From Alphaproteobacteria bacterium UBA5343 (GTDB lineage Bacteria; Pseudomonadota; Alphaproteobacteria; RF32; UBA5343): 5,613 nt of DNA. Every line of letters starts with the position of its first letter. Position 1 is the stretch's first letter. The notes under the pieces are model-generated. The model did not search any database, was not told where the DNA came from, and saw only the letters and a list, made by a program, of their open reading frames with translations. Below are positions 5,584-5,613 of the stretch, piece by piece. The stretch spans positions 13,977 through 19,589 of the forward strand of contig DHQH01000121.1 of NCBI GenBank assembly GCA_002410125.1, written 5' to 3'. The translations under genes were made by a program, and so were the position numbers.

Positions 5584-5613
5584 ATGGCAAACTGGCATAT
5601 AATAAAAAAAACT
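5584..5613 (+). CDS. Start of the next gene (possibly birA, biotin-protein ligase), 3' truncated by the window
   Basis: ATG 5584 follows the nuoN stop with no gap and stays open for the ten codons left, reading MANWHIIKKT. A short Trp-x-Ile-Ile start fits the beginning of many biotin-[acetyl-CoA-carboxylase] ligases, whose next motif is DSTN, and birA often follows nuoN in alphaproteobacteria. Ten residues cannot prove this. No strong ribosome site precedes it, so it would rely on coupling to nuoN. Confidence 0.4.
   Translation, partial: MANWHIIKKT

Noticed and set aside
1..5613. Mitochondrial genome fragment (the set resembles nad7, nad1, nad6, nad4L, nad4, nad2)
   Set aside because: Shine-Dalgarno sequences at several starts, a nuoJ-K-L-M-N bacterial order, standard-code frames and the adjoining non-nad gene favour a bacterium. 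A gene-rich protist mitochondrion is not formally excluded.

Overview
This window is a compact, same-strand operon of very AT-rich bacterial DNA (roughly a quarter to 30% G+C by eye). It encodes a strongly divergent respiratory complex I (NADH:quinone oxidoreductase, Nuo/NDH-1). The order is [end of a probable nuoC]-nuoD-nuoH-nuoJ-nuoK-[49-codon ORF at the nuoL position]-nuoM-nuoN-[start of a probable birA]. All genes are on the + strand with spacings from a 3-nt overlap to 4 nt. Several starts are preceded by clear Shine-Dalgarno sequences, which argues for a bacterium rather than a mitochondrial genome. The low G+C, the fast-evolving proteins and the nuo order suggest a reduced, host-associated bacterium. 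The likeliest guess is a Rickettsiales-like alphaproteobacterium, where a birA-type gene after nuoN would also fit, but taxonomy cannot be settled from this window.

Layout: 1-99 is the 3' end of the upstream gene. 99-1196 is the peripheral-arm subunit NuoD. 1198-2034 is NuoH, the membrane subunit that normally forms the quinone tunnel and E-channel. 2037-2624 is NuoJ and 2626-2925 is NuoK. 2930-3079 is a tiny TTG-initiated ORF that resembles only the extreme C-terminus of NuoL. 3081-4127 is a C-terminally shortened NuoM, 4129-5583 is a full-length NuoN, and 5584 to the end is the start of the next gene. There is no intergenic stretch of any size. No promoter, terminator, RNA gene, repeat array or mobile element was seen.

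The subunits are recognisable by order, length, topology and scattered signatures, but the residues that make complex I work are missing again and again. NuoD has lost the quinone-headgroup His and Tyr. NuoH lacks its first segment and the acidic loop motif. NuoJ has no glycine in its TM3 pi-bulge segment. NuoK has His in place of its second buried Glu. NuoM and NuoN both lack the central TM8 lysine, and NuoM also lacks its last three helices. NuoL is reduced to about one helix. The usual genes between D and H (nuoE, F, G) and between H and J (nuoI) are absent here. All reading frames are nevertheless open, tightly packed and supplied with ribosome binding sites. The most interesting reading is that this is a maintained but catalytically altered, possibly non-redox or non-pumping, complex I derivative. 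The alternative is a complex I operon in early decay in a reduced genome. Residue numbers for model proteins are from memory of bovine 49-kDa and E. coli Nuo literature, and all alignments were made by eye.
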